13,320 nucleotides of DNA from an uncultured Oscillospiraceae bacterium (GCA_900752305.1 CAADUV010000127.1:1-13320); one strand, 5' to 3'; positions 1 through 5,891 are shown, counted from the stretch's first letter. Notes: generated from the letters alone by a model not told the origin. A program made the numbers and translations.

Positions 1-1
1 C

Positions 2-127
2 GGCACCTGGGGCAACAACAGCTTCGCTGGCAACCTGAACTACGAACAGTTCATCAACATCACCCGCGTTGGCTATCCGTTCGACGAATCCTATCTGCCC
101 GATACCGACAAGGCTTTTGAAGACTAA
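2..127 (+). CDS. CoA-acylating aldehyde dehydrogenase, C-terminal end (5' truncated by window)
   Basis: The frame is open from base 2 to a TAA at 125-127 and gives 41 residues ending in AFED. The segment GTWGNNSFAGNLNYEQFINITRV resembles the C-terminal end of CoA-dependent acylating aldehyde dehydrogenases (AdhE N-half, SucD, SauS types: a G-x-W/Y-G-x-N-S motif followed by a conserved N-I/T-T/K-R-V). Such enzymes interconvert an acyl-CoA and an aldehyde with NAD(P)H. The next gene is an iron alcohol dehydrogenase 106 bp downstream, which fits a two-step acyl-CoA to aldehyde to alcohol module. The catalytic cysteine and the cofactor site lie outside the window, so substrate and exact subfamily are open. 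Codon use (mostly GAA for Glu, C-ending codons) matches the following dehydrogenase, as in a highly expressed pair. Confidence 0.7.
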   Translation, partial: GTWGNNSFAGNLNYEQFINITRVGYPFDESYLPDTDKAFED

Positions 128-147
128 GTTCTCATTTGAACCTCAAA

Positions 148-197
148 CTGCCTCTGGCACGGCCACAGCATTGCAAAATGCTGTGGCGTGCAGGCAG
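148..197 (+). other. Intercistronic hairpin with GCAA tetraloop
   Basis: GCCACAGCATT (162-172) pairs perfectly with AATGCTGTGGC (177-187) across a GCAA (GNRA-type) loop. CAC 158-160 pairs with GTG 188-190 past one bulged G, and CTGCCT 148-153 can pair with AGGCAG 192-197. No T-run follows directly, so this looks less like a full terminator than a transcript-stabilising, processing or partial-attenuation element between the aldehyde and alcohol dehydrogenase genes. The function is inferred. Confidence 0.7.
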
Positions 198-206
198 GAT
201 CTGTGT

Positions 207-225
207 TATAAAATTTTATAGGAGG
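207..225 (+). promoter_or_regulatory. AT palindrome abutting the Shine-Dalgarno of the alcohol dehydrogenase
   Basis: TATAAAATTTTATA (207-220) is a perfect 14-nt palindrome. Its last A is the first base of the AGGAGG ribosome binding site (220-225), which sits 8 nt before the ATG at 234. The palindrome could be an AT-rich unstructured landing region, an operator, or part of a -10 element. No convincing -35 was found for a separate promoter. Confidence 0.5.
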
Positions 226-233
226 AACAAAAA

Positions 234-1382
234 ATGAAAGACTTCAAGTTTATGATTCCCCAGACCATCGAATTCGGCGTTGGCGCACTGAAGAAGCTGC
301 CCGAAATCATGAAGGAAAACGATCTGGATCATGTTTTTCTGATCTCCGACCACGGCCTGGAAGCGCTGGGCGTTGTCAAGAAGATCCAGGACATCGTGGA
401 AGAAGCTGGCCTGAAGTGCACCACTTATCTGGACATCCAGGCAAACCCCACCTCCGCAATCGTTGCTGACGCGACTGAAAAGTACAAGGCTTGCGGCGCT
501 TCCAGCATCATCGCGCTGGGCGGCGGCGGCCCCATGGACGTTGCTAAGGCAGTCGGCGTTGTCGCTACCTATGGCGGCAAGATCTTCGACTATGAAGGCA
601 ACTTCAAGGTTCCCGGCCCCATCGTTCCCATCTTCGCAATCCCCACCACCGCTGGCACCGGCTCCGAAGTCACCGCTTCCGCTGTTATCACCGATGAAAA
701 GACTCACTTCAAGTCCACCATCTTCAGCTATTACAACCTGCCCAAGTTCGCCATCCTGGATCCCGAACTGATCATGACCGCTCCCGCTCACATCGCAGCA
801 GCTTGCGGCGTTGACGCTCTGATTCACGCGATGGAAGCTTATCTGTCCAACAACGCCAATCCCTTCTCTGACTGCTTCGCAGAAAAGGCAATGGAACTGA
901 TTGGCGCTAACCTCCGCCGCTTCGTCGCCAACAGACACGACGAGAAGGCAGCCTGTGCCATGATGGTCGGCAGCAACTTCGCCGGCATCGCATTCGCATG
1001 GGCAAGACTGGGCAACATCCACGCTCTGAGCCACCCCGTCAGCGGCTTCTTCGGTGTTGCTCACGGTGTCGCAAACTCCGTCCTGATGCCCGCCGTCATG
1101 GAATACAACGCACTGGCAGACATCGGCCGTTACGAAAAAATCTACAACTATGTCAGCGTTGATAAGGAACCCGTTAAGGACTTCAAGCCTCAGATGCTGG
1201 TCGACCTGGTCACTGAGCTGAACAAGGAACTGGGTATTCCTGAAAACCTGAGAGCAGTTGGCGTGACCGAAGATAAGATCCACGCTATGGCAGTTGACGC
1301 TATGAAGAGCGGCAACATCCCTGCTAACCCCAGAGAAACCACCCTGGACGACGTCATTGCTCTGTATCACAAGGCTTACTAA
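234..1382 (+). CDS. Iron-dependent alcohol dehydrogenase (group III, NAD type)
   Basis: The 382-residue product is the usual length for cytoplasmic Fe-ADHs, which reduce an aldehyde to an alcohol with NAD(P)H. The N-terminal nucleotide domain has D39, at the position where FucO-type enzymes select NAD over NADP, and a GGGGPMD loop at 96-102 (usually GGGSxxD). PTTAGTGSEVT (138-148) is the family phosphate-binding stretch. D194, H198, H263 and H277 match the iron ligands of FucO, and H267 its extra conserved histidine. The start is fixed by AGGAGG 8 nt upstream of ATG 234. The gene follows the acylating aldehyde dehydrogenase, so it probably takes that enzyme's aldehyde. 4-Hydroxybutyrate, sulfoacetaldehyde/isethionate, propanediol or simple alcohol metabolism all remain possible. 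Glu is almost always GAA here, while the genes on the right mostly use GAG, a sign of high expression. Confidence 0.95.
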   Translation: MKDFKFMIPQTIEFGVGALKKLPEIMKENDLDHVFLISDHGLEALGVVKKIQDIVEEAGLKCTTYLDIQANPTSAIVADATEKYKACGASSIIALGGGGPMDVAKAVGVVATYGGKIFDYEGNFKVPGPIVPIFAIPTTAGTGSEVTASAVITDEKTHFKSTIFSYYNLPKFAILDPELIMTAPAHIAAACGVDALIHAMEAYLSNNANPFSDCFAEKAMELIGANLRRFVANRHDEKAACAMMVGSNFAGIAFAWARLGNIHALSHPVSGFFGVAHGVANSVLMPAVMEYNALADIGRYEKIYNYVSVDKEPVKDFKPQMLVDLVTELNKELGIPENLRAVGVTEDKIHAMAVDAMKSGNIPANPRETTLDDVIALYHKAY

Positions 1383-1416
1383 GGTAACCCTTCTCATTTA
1401 GAACATTCTCTTTCTC

Positions 1417-1455
1417 AAGGGCACCCCGAATGGTTTCATTTGGGGTGCCTTTCCC
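1417..1455 (+). terminator. Intrinsic terminator of the aldehyde/alcohol dehydrogenase operon
   Basis: A 16-bp stem (1417-1432 with 1437-1452) closes on a GTTT loop, with two G-U pairs and a GCACCCC/GGGGTGC core, 34 nt after the stop codon. The U-tract is short (CCTTTCCC), so termination may be incomplete. The 3' end of the dehydrogenase transcript is most likely here. Confidence 0.75.
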
Positions 1456-1554
1456 AATGGTGAGAGGGAAAGGGAGAAATGGCAGGATTCCACTGGGATT
1501 TCATGCAAAATGTTCTGAAAAAGTCGTCGCACTAGGGAAATATAGGTACATTTT

Positions 1555-1583
1555 GAACGACCTTCCTTGCGTGAGGAACGACC
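1555..1583 (+). promoter_or_regulatory. Direct repeat GAACGACC, 21 bp apart, flanking the -35 of the IclR gene
   Basis: Two exact copies of GAACGACC lie at 1555-1562 and 1576-1583, exactly 21 bp (two helical turns) apart, on either side of the -35 hexamer at 1567-1572. A partial inverted copy (GTCGT) is at 1523-1527. The arrangement suits an operator, perhaps for autoregulation by the IclR protein. This is inferred from position only. Confidence 0.4.
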
Positions 1584-1596
1584 ATCGTGCTACAAT
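1567..1596 (+). promoter_or_regulatory. Promoter of the IclR-family gene
   Basis: TTGCGT (1567-1572) and TACAAT (1591-1596) are 18 bp apart, and TGC just before the -10 gives an extended -10. Transcription would begin near 1603, leaving about 100 nt of leader before the ATG at 1702. Confidence 0.6.
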
Positions 1597-1701
1597 ACGC
1601 TTAACCGCGATACACTTATGAAACCCATAGCTTGAACGTGGGGACTGGCGTCATTGGAGCAGCGAGAAGAGGCAGGCCGTTTGAAGGAAAGGATGTTGAC
1701 T

Positions 1702-2499
1702 ATGCCTCAGGCGGGAGAGAACCACCAAAAAGTTTCTACGAATACCAAGAGTGTCAGCAAGACCCTTGCGATACTCTCCAGCTTCAATGAGCGAACGCCC
1801 ACCCAACGTACCTCTGACATCGCCGCGAAGCTGCATATGAATATCAGCACCGTATCCCGCCATCTGAACACCATGCTGGATTGGGGTTTTTTGATGCGGG
1901 ACGAGGAGACCGGCCGCTATTCCCTGGGATATGAAGTGGTGGCCTTGGCCGGCGCGGCACTGCAAAATAACCCGCTCTATCGCCATGCCTATCCGGAGCT
2001 GCAGCAGATGTCCTACAAATACGACGTCCACTGCCACATGAGCGTGCCCCGCGGGGTGGATGTGGTCCACCTCATCAGCATCAGCTGCGAGAGCACCATG
2101 GAACTGCTCATTCCCATGGGACACTCCCACCCCATGTACTGCTCTGCCATGGGGCGGGCGATCCTGGCCTATCTGCCGGAAGGGCAGGTGCAGAAGATCC
2201 TCAAGCACAGCGACCTGCGCAAGTTCACGCCGGAGACCAAGACCGACCTGGTGGAGATCAGAGAGGAGCTGGCGCGGACCCGGCAGCGGGGGTACTGTGT
2301 GCTGTTTGAGGAGCTGTCTGAAAACAAAAGCTCGCTGGCGGCCCCCATCTTCGATCGGAGCCGAGAGCCCATCGCTGCCATCAGCATTTCCTCCAGCGCC
2401 CACGGCCTCAGCAAGCCCCAACGAGAGCGGGAGCTGGCCAAGGCGGTGGTCACTGCGGCGGGGAGGATCTCCGGCAAGCTGGGGGACTATCCAAAGTGA
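1702..2499 (+). CDS. IclR-family transcriptional regulator
   Basis: The product is 265 residues, typical of IclR proteins. An N-terminal winged helix (about 15-75) has the helix-turn-helix around TSDIAAKLHMNISTVSRHL and the wing ending in GRYSLGYEV. The effector domain (about 90-260) carries the family hallmark GHSHPMYCSAMGRAILAYLP (140-159). IclR proteins are ligand-binding dimers that repress or activate nearby catabolic genes. ATG 1702 is preferred because GAAGGAAAGG (1683-1692) lies 9 nt upstream; a TTG at 1654 would add 16 residues without a good ribosome binding site, and ATG 1693 is too close to the purine run. Its position between the dehydrogenase pair and an anion transporter, all in the same direction, suggests it controls one or both. 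The ligand is unknown. Confidence 0.9.
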   Translation: MPQAGENHQKVSTNTKSVSKTLAILSSFNERTPTQRTSDIAAKLHMNISTVSRHLNTMLDWGFLMRDEETGRYSLGYEVVALAGAALQNNPLYRHAYPELQQMSYKYDVHCHMSVPRGVDVVHLISISCESTMELLIPMGHSHPMYCSAMGRAILAYLPEGQVQKILKHSDLRKFTPETKTDLVEIREELARTRQRGYCVLFEELSENKSSLAAPIFDRSREPIAAISISSSAHGLSKPQRERELAKAVVTAAGRISGKLGDYPK

Positions 2500-2524
2500 A
2501 GATCATCCAAAACCCGCGGTTGCG

Positions 2525-2595
2525 GAGGGGATTGTATGCGGAAGATGTGTCCGTAGTATGTGTACACATCGAAGCGATACGATCCCCTCTTTTTC
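2525..2595 (+). terminator. Compound-hairpin terminator after the IclR gene
   Basis: GAGGGGATTGTAT (2525-2537) pairs with ATACGATCCCCTC (2577-2589) with one G-U pair, followed directly by TTTTT. Inside, GATGTGT (2544-2550) pairs with ACACATC (2564-2570). Alternatively ATGTGTACACAT (2558-2569) folds on itself. It lies 25 nt after the stop codon, so it is the likely end of the regulator transcript. The two-tier form is more elaborate than a minimal terminator. Confidence 0.75.
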
Positions 2596-3078
2596 TGCGT
2601 TTGGGCGCGGAAAAAGAGCAAGCGATGATTGGCGGAAAATGGGGGATGGCAAAACTGCTCTTTGGGACGGCAAACGGGGAAGCGAGAGCGCGGAAACGGG
2701 CTGGAAGGCTTCGATGCCAATTAGGCGGAAAAAGTTGCATTTCTTGGGAATCCCAAACAAAGGAAAAAGGTCAAAAAAGTTCTGAAAATGAGTGGGACAG
2801 TGTGGTTGGGAACGTACAATAAAGCGCGGGAGGAACGTGACTTTTTGCGTAGAGAAATGCGCACTTTTTGGATTTCCAGACAAAGGGAAAATGGGGGGGC
2901 TAATTTCGCATACGGCAAGTGAATATGCAAAAAGGGAAAGCAGGATTCATCCTCTGCACATCTAATCTGAAGATCGCACAAATTTCTTGCATAATACAAA
3001 ACAGGATTTGCATGATTCGGGAAAGAAAATCAAATCATGAGAATGTATTTCAAACGAGGCAAAAAGGGAAAATGCCCA
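2596..3078 (+). other. Purine-rich intergenic region with reiterated short motifs, no credible gene
   Basis: This is the main part of the 828-bp gap between the IclR gene and the transporter. It is rich in A and G on the + strand. GCGGAAAA/C recurs at 2607, 2632, 2690 and 2725. GGGAYGGCAAA occurs at 2643-2653 and 2664-2674 (21 bp apart). ACTTTTTG occurs at 2840-2847 and 2863-2870. TTGGGA-A-TCCCAA is a small palindrome at 2744-2756, and a G7 run lies at 2893-2899. Short open frames here lack ribosome binding sites and protein-like composition. It could be an extended regulatory region or a decayed sequence. Confidence 0.5.
2881..3074 (+). repeat. Three dispersed copies of a CAAAAAGGGAAAATG-like motif
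   Basis: GCAAAAAGGGAAA is exact at 2927-2939 and 3059-3071. AAAGGGAAAATG is exact at 2882-2893 and 3063-3074. All copies are on the same strand, upstream of the transporter promoter. They may be regulator sites or simply reflect the purine bias of the region. Confidence 0.45.
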
Positions 3079-3108
3079 TTGCCAGGACCTGCTGCACCGT
3101 TATATTAT
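3079..3108 (+). promoter_or_regulatory. Candidate promoter of the DASS-type transporter gene
   Basis: TTGCCA (3079-3084) is followed by TATATT (3101-3106, 16-bp spacer) or TATTAT (3103-3108, 18-bp spacer). Transcription from here would leave a leader of about 210 nt before ATG 3328. Confidence 0.45.
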
Positions 3109-3201
3109 AACAACGACAGTGAATGACCGTGTTGTTTTTTGGTGGTTTTCACGATCGAGAGACAAGACGCCAAAAGGGATAAAAACTTCCAAAAAGTCCG
3201 T

Positions 3202-3284
3202 GTCCCGTTCTCTGCAAGAGAGAGAAAATGGGACGCTGTGCTGTGGGACAGCAGGGGAGAGGACAGCAGAAAAACCCCTCTGTC
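3202..3284 (+). promoter_or_regulatory. Two hairpins in the transporter mRNA leader
   Basis: GTCCCGTT (3202-3209) pairs with AATGGGAC (3227-3234), extended inward by CTCT/AGAG. GACAG-c-AGGGG (3247-3257) pairs with CCCCTCTGTC (3275-3284) with one bulged C. Both lie between the candidate start point and the ribosome binding site (3312-3320). No U-tract follows, so a translational or stability role is likelier than attenuation. No known riboswitch class was recognised. Confidence 0.45.
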
Positions 3285-3327
3285 GAACGGCGCAAAACCA
3301 AATCAGAAAAAGAGAGGAGAATCGGCT

Positions 3328-4761
3328 ATGAGTACGAGAAAACGCTCTATCTGCCTGATCCTAGGCCCCGTGATCTTCGCCCTGGCGGCGCTGCTGCTGC
3401 GAGACCTGTTTACCACGTCTGGCGCACAGGCCATCGGCATTTCCCTGTGGATGATCTTCTGGTGGATCACCGGCCCTGTCGATATTACCATCACCGCATT
3501 GATCCCAGCCATCGCCAACGCCTTCCTCAACATGGTGCCCATGACCGATGTCATCTCCCAGTACTCCTGCGAGAGCATCATCCTGGTCTTCGGCTCCGGC
3601 CTCATCACCCTCCCCTGGGTCTCCATTGGTCTGGACCGGCGTATCGCCCTAAAGGTGCTCTCCCTGGTGGGGCCGTCCATGAAGTCCCAGATTACCGTCT
3701 GGTTCCTGGCCAGCACCCTCATGAGCACCATCCTCCCCGACCTGGCCGTCTGCGCCATGCTCTGCCCCATCGCCGTCTCCATGCTGAAAGCGGCGGGCTA
3801 TGATGAGATCCACGGCTGTAAGCCGGCTGTGCCCATCCTCCTCTCCATCGGCTGGGGCTGCAGCTTGGGGGGCATCGGCACCCCGCTGGGCGGCGCCATG
3901 AACCTGACCGCCATCTCCATCCTGGAGGAGTTCACCGGCCACGAGTTCATGTATGTGGACTGGATCACCCACGTCGGTCCCCTCTTCATCGTTGTTACCG
4001 CAGCGACTCTGGCGTATATGATCTTTGGTATGCCTTCGGGTACCAAGACCCTGGATGGCACCAAGGAATACTTCAAAGAGAGCTATAACGAACTGGGCCC
4101 CACCAAGCTCATCGAAAAGGTGTGCGGCGTCCTCTTCCTCCTGGCCATGGTCTTGGCCTTCACCCGTCCTCTCTACGCCGAGCTGCTGCCCGGTATGGTC
4201 CCCGCTTACTCCTTCCTGACCATCGGCTTCGCCTGCTTCTTCCTCAGTGTGAAGGATAAGGGCGCAGTCATGACCTGGGAAGCGGCTCAGAAGGGCACCA
4301 TGTGGGGCATGATGATCCTCTTCGCCAGCGGCCTTGCCATCGGCAAGCTCCTCAACGGATCCGGCGCCACGGACTGCCTGGCGGATATGGTCACCAGCGT
4401 CAATCTGGACGGCGGCCTGACCACCATCATCGGCCTGGTCGTCTTTACCCGCCTCATCACCGAGGTCACCAACGGCACCACGGCAGCTGCCATCGTCTGC
4501 CCCCTGGTCATCAGCGTCACCACCAAGATGGGCCTGAATCCGCTGCCCTACTGGTTCCTGACCTGTATGTCCTTCAACGCCGAGTGGCTCCTGCCCATCA
4601 GTGTCCGTGCCGTGCCTGTCAGCTATGGCTTGGATCCCGATGAAATGCTCAAGCGCGGTATTCCCATTACCCTGATCCATACCGTCATCGTCATTATCTT
4701 CGGCTATATCGCCATTACCTTCTTCCCCAACTTCGGCGACCTGCCGTACCTCTTCTCCTGA
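3328..4761 (+). CDS. DASS/SLC13-type anion transporter with atypical substrate motifs
   Basis: The product is a 477-residue, very hydrophobic membrane protein with about 11 to 12 membrane segments. The two-fold repeat layout fits the divalent anion:sodium symporter (DASS/SLC13) family: GGIGTPLGGAMNL (181-193) corresponds to the family GGxGTxIGTPPN stretch, and LFASGLAIGKLL (331-342) to its second-repeat LFGGGFALA-like helix. DASS proteins import dicarboxylates, sulfate or related anions. The two SNT signatures that hold carboxylate and sodium in well-studied members are not intact: the equivalents appear to be PDL (137-139) and NGT (382-384). ATG 3328 is chosen because AGAGGAGA lies 7 nt upstream; an in-frame extension to 3139 has no such site and is not hydrophobic. 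It probably imports the substrate of the upstream dehydrogenase pathway. I cannot name the substrate. Confidence 0.85.
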   Translation: MSTRKRSICLILGPVIFALAALLLRDLFTTSGAQAIGISLWMIFWWITGPVDITITALIPAIANAFLNMVPMTDVISQYSCESIILVFGSGLITLPWVSIGLDRRIALKVLSLVGPSMKSQITVWFLASTLMSTILPDLAVCAMLCPIAVSMLKAAGYDEIHGCKPAVPILLSIGWGCSLGGIGTPLGGAMNLTAISILEEFTGHEFMYVDWITHVGPLFIVVTAATLAYMIFGMPSGTKTLDGTKEYFKESYNELGPTKLIEKVCGVLFLLAMVLAFTRPLYAELLPGMVPAYSFLTIGFACFFLSVKDKGAVMTWEAAQKGTMWGMMILFASGLAIGKLLNGSGATDCLADMVTSVNLDGGLTTIIGLVVFTRLITEVTNGTTAAAIVCPLVISVTTKMGLNPLPYWFLTCMSFNAEWLLPISVRAVPVSYGLDPDEMLKRGIPITLIHTVIVIIFGYIAITFFPNFGDLPYLFS

Positions 4762-4887
4762 TGTTCCGCAGGGAAAAGAGCGTAAAAAAGACAACATAGC
4801 GATTCCTGCGTAAGATGATGCTGCCACACAACAAAACACACAAAAGAAGGCCATATTGTCTTAAATGTCATTTTACACAGATTGCAT

Positions 4888-5209
4888 CCGTTTGTCTACT
4901 GCAAACGGCACAAAGAAGGGAAAGTTTTTGAACCAAGCCCAACCAGATTGGAATCCACTCCCTCCGCTGTCCCTCAGAAAAAGCAAAACCATGCCTGTCT
5001 TTCCACCCGCCTGTCCGTTCTGGCCGACGGATGGGCGGAGGGGAAAGGCGCTCCCTTCTTTGTCCCTCCATCTGGGAGGACGGCAGCTCGGACCGTCCTT
5101 CCAGGTGGAGCGGGCCACTGCCTGTTGGATGTTCACGACCTCCGCCCAGCAGACACGACCTGAATCCCCACGAAAGGTACACACACTCCCTTTCGTGGGG
5201 ATATTTTTT
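4888..5209 (+). ncRNA. Candidate structured non-coding RNA or structured 3' UTR
   Basis: This gene-free stretch holds a series of strong hairpins. They are CCGTTTG/CAAACGG (4888-4908), a 13-bp stem (5007-5019 with 5026-5038), a 7-bp stem (5038-5044 with 5052-5058), an 18-bp stem with 9-nt loop (5066-5083 with 5093-5110, extendable to 5062-5115), and the terminator at 5164-5209. Six wobble pairs in the three middle stems are all G-U when read as + strand RNA and would be A-C mismatches on the other strand, so the + strand is the one under pairing. A weak promoter (TTTACA 4872-4877, TCTACT 4895-4900, 17 bp) could start a separate RNA of about 300 nt that would omit the first hairpin. Otherwise it is the transporter's 3' UTR. 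RNase P RNA, tmRNA and SRP RNA motifs were looked for and not seen. Confidence 0.4.
5164..5209 (+). terminator. Strong intrinsic terminator
   Basis: ATCCCCACGAAAGG (5164-5177) pairs perfectly with CCTTTCGTGGGGAT (5189-5202) across an 11-nt loop, followed by ATTTTTT on the + strand. On the minus strand no T-run follows, so it primarily ends + strand transcription coming from the transporter or the candidate RNA. It may give weak termination for the converging response regulator gene. Confidence 0.88.
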
Positions 5210-5216
5210 GCGGAAT

Positions 5217-5891
5217 CTATGACTTCCACTTGTAGCCAACGCCCCACACGGTCTCAATATAGTCCCGTCCAGTGATGGTTTTCAGCTTGGCGCGAATCTT
5301 GCGGATGTGCTCCTTCACCGTGCTGCTGCTCCCCTCGGCGTCATACCCCCACACCGCCTCATAGAGCCGCTCCCGGTCGAACACTTGGTTGGCGTGGGAG
5401 AGAAGGAACGCCATCAAGTCAAATTCACGCTTGGAGAAGGACAGTTCTACGCCATTGTAAGAAACCGTCCGCGCCGACAGGTCCATCCGCAGTCCATCAC
5501 AGGTCACAACCTCCGATGTCTGCTGTTCCGGGGACGTTTGGGGCAGGCAGGCGGCGATGCGGGCGGTCAGCTCCCAGAGGCGAAAGGGTTTGATGATACA
5601 GTCCTCCTCGGTGATCTGGACCTCGTTGTACTGCCCTTGGTCAGGGGCATGATCGGTGAGGAAGAGGATGGGACAGACCACGTGACTACGGATCTGTTTG
5701 CACAGTTCCAGCCCACCGGTGCCCGGCGTGTTAATGTCCAGCAAGATCAGGTCGGGTTTGTGGCATAGCTGCTCCAGGGCCTGGGCGCCGGTGTTGGCTG
5801 TATAGGTCAGATATCCGTTCTGCTTGAAATGCTCCGACAGCAGGTCGGTGAGCATGGGCTCCTTGTCAACGATCAAAATGGTGGACGCCAT
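5217..5891 (-). CDS. OmpR/PhoB-type response regulator, orphan, atypical receiver
   Basis: The product has 224 residues. An N-terminal receiver (about 3-115) has phosphoacceptor D52 (LILLDINTPG), T79 and K101 (IIKPF). A C-terminal winged helix of the OmpR/PhoB class (about 125-222) has FSKREFDLMAFLLSH, a WGYD turn, the recognition helix STVKEHIRKIRAKL and the final WGVGYKW. The acidic pair that normally binds Mg next to D52 (usually DD or ED) reads D9-K10, and the residue after T79 is Asp instead of the usual Ala. Phosphorylation may therefore be weakened or replaced by another signal. No histidine kinase lies in the window. ATG 5891 is chosen for its AGGAGGT site 8 nt upstream; an in-frame extension to 5990 overlaps the promoter. 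It is divergent from the DUF1275 gene and may regulate it. Confidence 0.92.
   Translation of the reverse strand: MASTILIVDKEPMLTDLLSEHFKQNGYLTYTANTGAQALEQLCHKPDLILLDINTPGTGGLELCKQIRSHVVCPILFLTDHAPDQGQYNEVQITEEDCIIKPFRLWELTARIAACLPQTSPEQQTSEVVTCDGLRMDLSARTVSYNGVELSFSKREFDLMAFLLSHANQVFDRERLYEAVWGYDAEGSSSTVKEHIRKIRAKLKTITGRDYIETVWGVGYKWKS

Noticed and set aside
216..1397. A 393-codon open frame on the minus strand opposite the alcohol dehydrogenase
   Set aside because: It mirrors a strongly coding, codon-biased + strand gene with full iron-site motifs; the antisense product has no recognisable domain and no ribosome binding site.
1430..1621. A 63-codon frame between the alcohol dehydrogenase terminator and the IclR gene
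   Set aside because: It begins within the terminator stem and covers the IclR promoter and repeat.
2496..2822. A 108-codon frame starting inside the end of the IclR gene
   Set aside because: It runs through the two-tier terminator, lacks a ribosome binding site and encodes a basic low-information peptide.
3139..3327. A 63-residue N-terminal extension of the transporter
   Set aside because: The added residues are hydrophilic and basic without a membrane segment, and only ATG 3328 has a ribosome binding site.
3649..4854. A 401-codon minus-strand frame opposite the transporter
   Set aside because: It is the antisense of a hydrophobic coding sequence, giving a hydrophilic Gly/Asp/Gln-rich protein without domain or ribosome binding site.
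4762..5209. T-box, 6S, SRP, tmRNA or RNase P RNA as the identity of the hairpin region
   Set aside because: None of the conserved sequence blocks of these RNAs could be found by eye, and the multi-hairpin layout does not fit the single rod of 6S RNA.
4865..5275. Overlapping open frames of 90 to 136 codons between the transporter and the response regulator on both strands
   Set aside because: They cross the strong terminator or the hairpin stems, have no good start site and no protein-like pattern; the structured-RNA reading explains the region better.
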